DNA of 64,000 nucleotides from Methanoculleus chikugoensis. Its GTDB lineage: Archaea; Halobacteriota; Methanomicrobia; Methanomicrobiales; Methanoculleaceae. Below the pieces are notes generated by a model that was not told the DNA's origin, ran no database searches, and saw only the letters and a program-made list of their open reading frames with translations. Numbering within the stretch: position 1 is the stretch's first letter; every line of letters starts with the position of its first letter. The DNA lies in NCBI RefSeq assembly GCF_019669965.1, contig NZ_AP019781.1, forward strand, positions 2,109,092 through 2,173,091, in the 5' to 3' direction. A program made the position numbers and the translations under genes. Positions 63,693 through 64,000 of the stretch are shown here, piece after piece.

Positions 63693-64000
63693 ATGCACCG
63701 GCGCGTGATCACCTTCTCGAAGAACGCGTTTCTTCCCCTGACGACGGTCTGCCAGAACCGCTGCGGCTACTGCTGTTTCCGCACCCCCGTCGAGGAAGGG
63801 TGCGTCATGCCGCCCGACGAGGCGATCCGGACGCTGGAAGCGAGCGCGGCCCTCGGGTGCACCGAAGCGCTCTTCACCTTCGGGGAGCGGCCCGGTGCGG
63901 TGCCGGGCTTTAGCGAAATGCTCGGGCGGCTCGGCTACGCGGATATCCTCGACTACGTCTACGACCTCTCTCTCGCGGCCATCGAACACGGCCTTCTCCC
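63693..64000 (+). CDS. cofG: FO synthase subunit CofG, cut by the window end
   Basis: The first 102 codons of a radical SAM enzyme. MHRRVITFSKNAFLPLTTVCQNRCGYC contains the CxxxCxxC cluster at residues 20, 24 and 27. FRTPVEEGCVMPPDEAIRTLE and ALGCTEALFTFGERP follow as in CofG/FbiC N-terminal domains, which make the deazaflavin FO with CofH. The start at 63693 is the first ATG after an in-frame stop. It completes an F420 cluster with cofC and cofE. Confidence 0.93.
   Translation, partial: MHRRVITFSKNAFLPLTTVCQNRCGYCCFRTPVEEGCVMPPDEAIRTLEASAALGCTEALFTFGERPGAVPGFSEMLGRLGYADILDYVYDLSLAAIEHGLL

Overview
The window comes from a GC-rich hydrogenotrophic methanogenic archaeon, most likely a Methanomicrobiales member of Methanoculleus type (the genus is an inference). 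The evidence is a formylmethanofuran dehydrogenase catalytic gene, an FmdE protein, coenzyme F420 biosynthesis genes (cofC, cofE, cofG), archaeal-type pilins with their secretion ATPase, and an archaeal rRNA operon driven by TATA-box promoters.

Layout. 1-2.3 kb: a collapsed chelatase (ChlI/ChlD) remnant, a small conserved-looking gene and a lipoprotein. 2.4-11.2 kb: a tightly overlapping minus-strand operon with a surface protein, an Fe/cobalamin-type ABC importer, a 1225-residue CobN chelatase and an ABC-2 exporter pair. 11.4-15.3 kb: two pilins, a structured intergenic element, and the fused ChlI-ChlD chelatase partner of CobN. 15.5-21.2 kb: a short Gate-domain protein and a pilus secretion operon (ATPase, TadC/ArlJ-like membrane protein, two pilin-like proteins). 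21.4-26.8 kb: a second copy of the lipoprotein beside a decayed cobN 3' end, a phosphotransferase, a surface protein and two more pilins. 27.2-34 kb: a metal-uptake locus with FmdE, twin SAM methyltransferases, a FecBCD-type importer and a DUF364 protein, whose promoters share TTAACAG-like half-sites. 34.3-44.3 kb: a DUF2178/HTH pair, a MacB-like ABC system, a TPR protein, a flavodoxin, an ACT-metallo-hydrolase fusion, an amino-acid permease and two hemerythrins. 44.3-46.9 kb: an fwdB remnant followed by an intact fwdD-fwdB fusion. 47.3-53.2 kb: the rRNA operon, in the order 16S, tRNA-Ala, 23S, tRNA-Cys, 5S on the minus strand, with six tandem promoter-like units upstream. 53.8-58.8 kb: scpA, smc and a coiled-coil gene. 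59-64 kb: glyA, folD, a DHPS-like gene, cofE, cofC and the start of cofG.

How it fits together. Two separate metal systems stand out. One couples a CobN/ChlID tetrapyrrole metallochelatase to a dedicated importer. The other couples an importer to FmdE, twin methyltransferases and DUF364, which suggests supply of Mo, W or Fe to the formylmethanofuran dehydrogenase machinery. Remnants of chlID, cobN and fwdB lie near their intact copies or near duplicated lipoprotein genes, so the region has a history of duplication followed by deletion. At least one GC-rich dispersed repeat recurs between genes.

All functional calls come from reading motifs; no database search was possible. rRNA ends are estimates from conserved terminal sequences.
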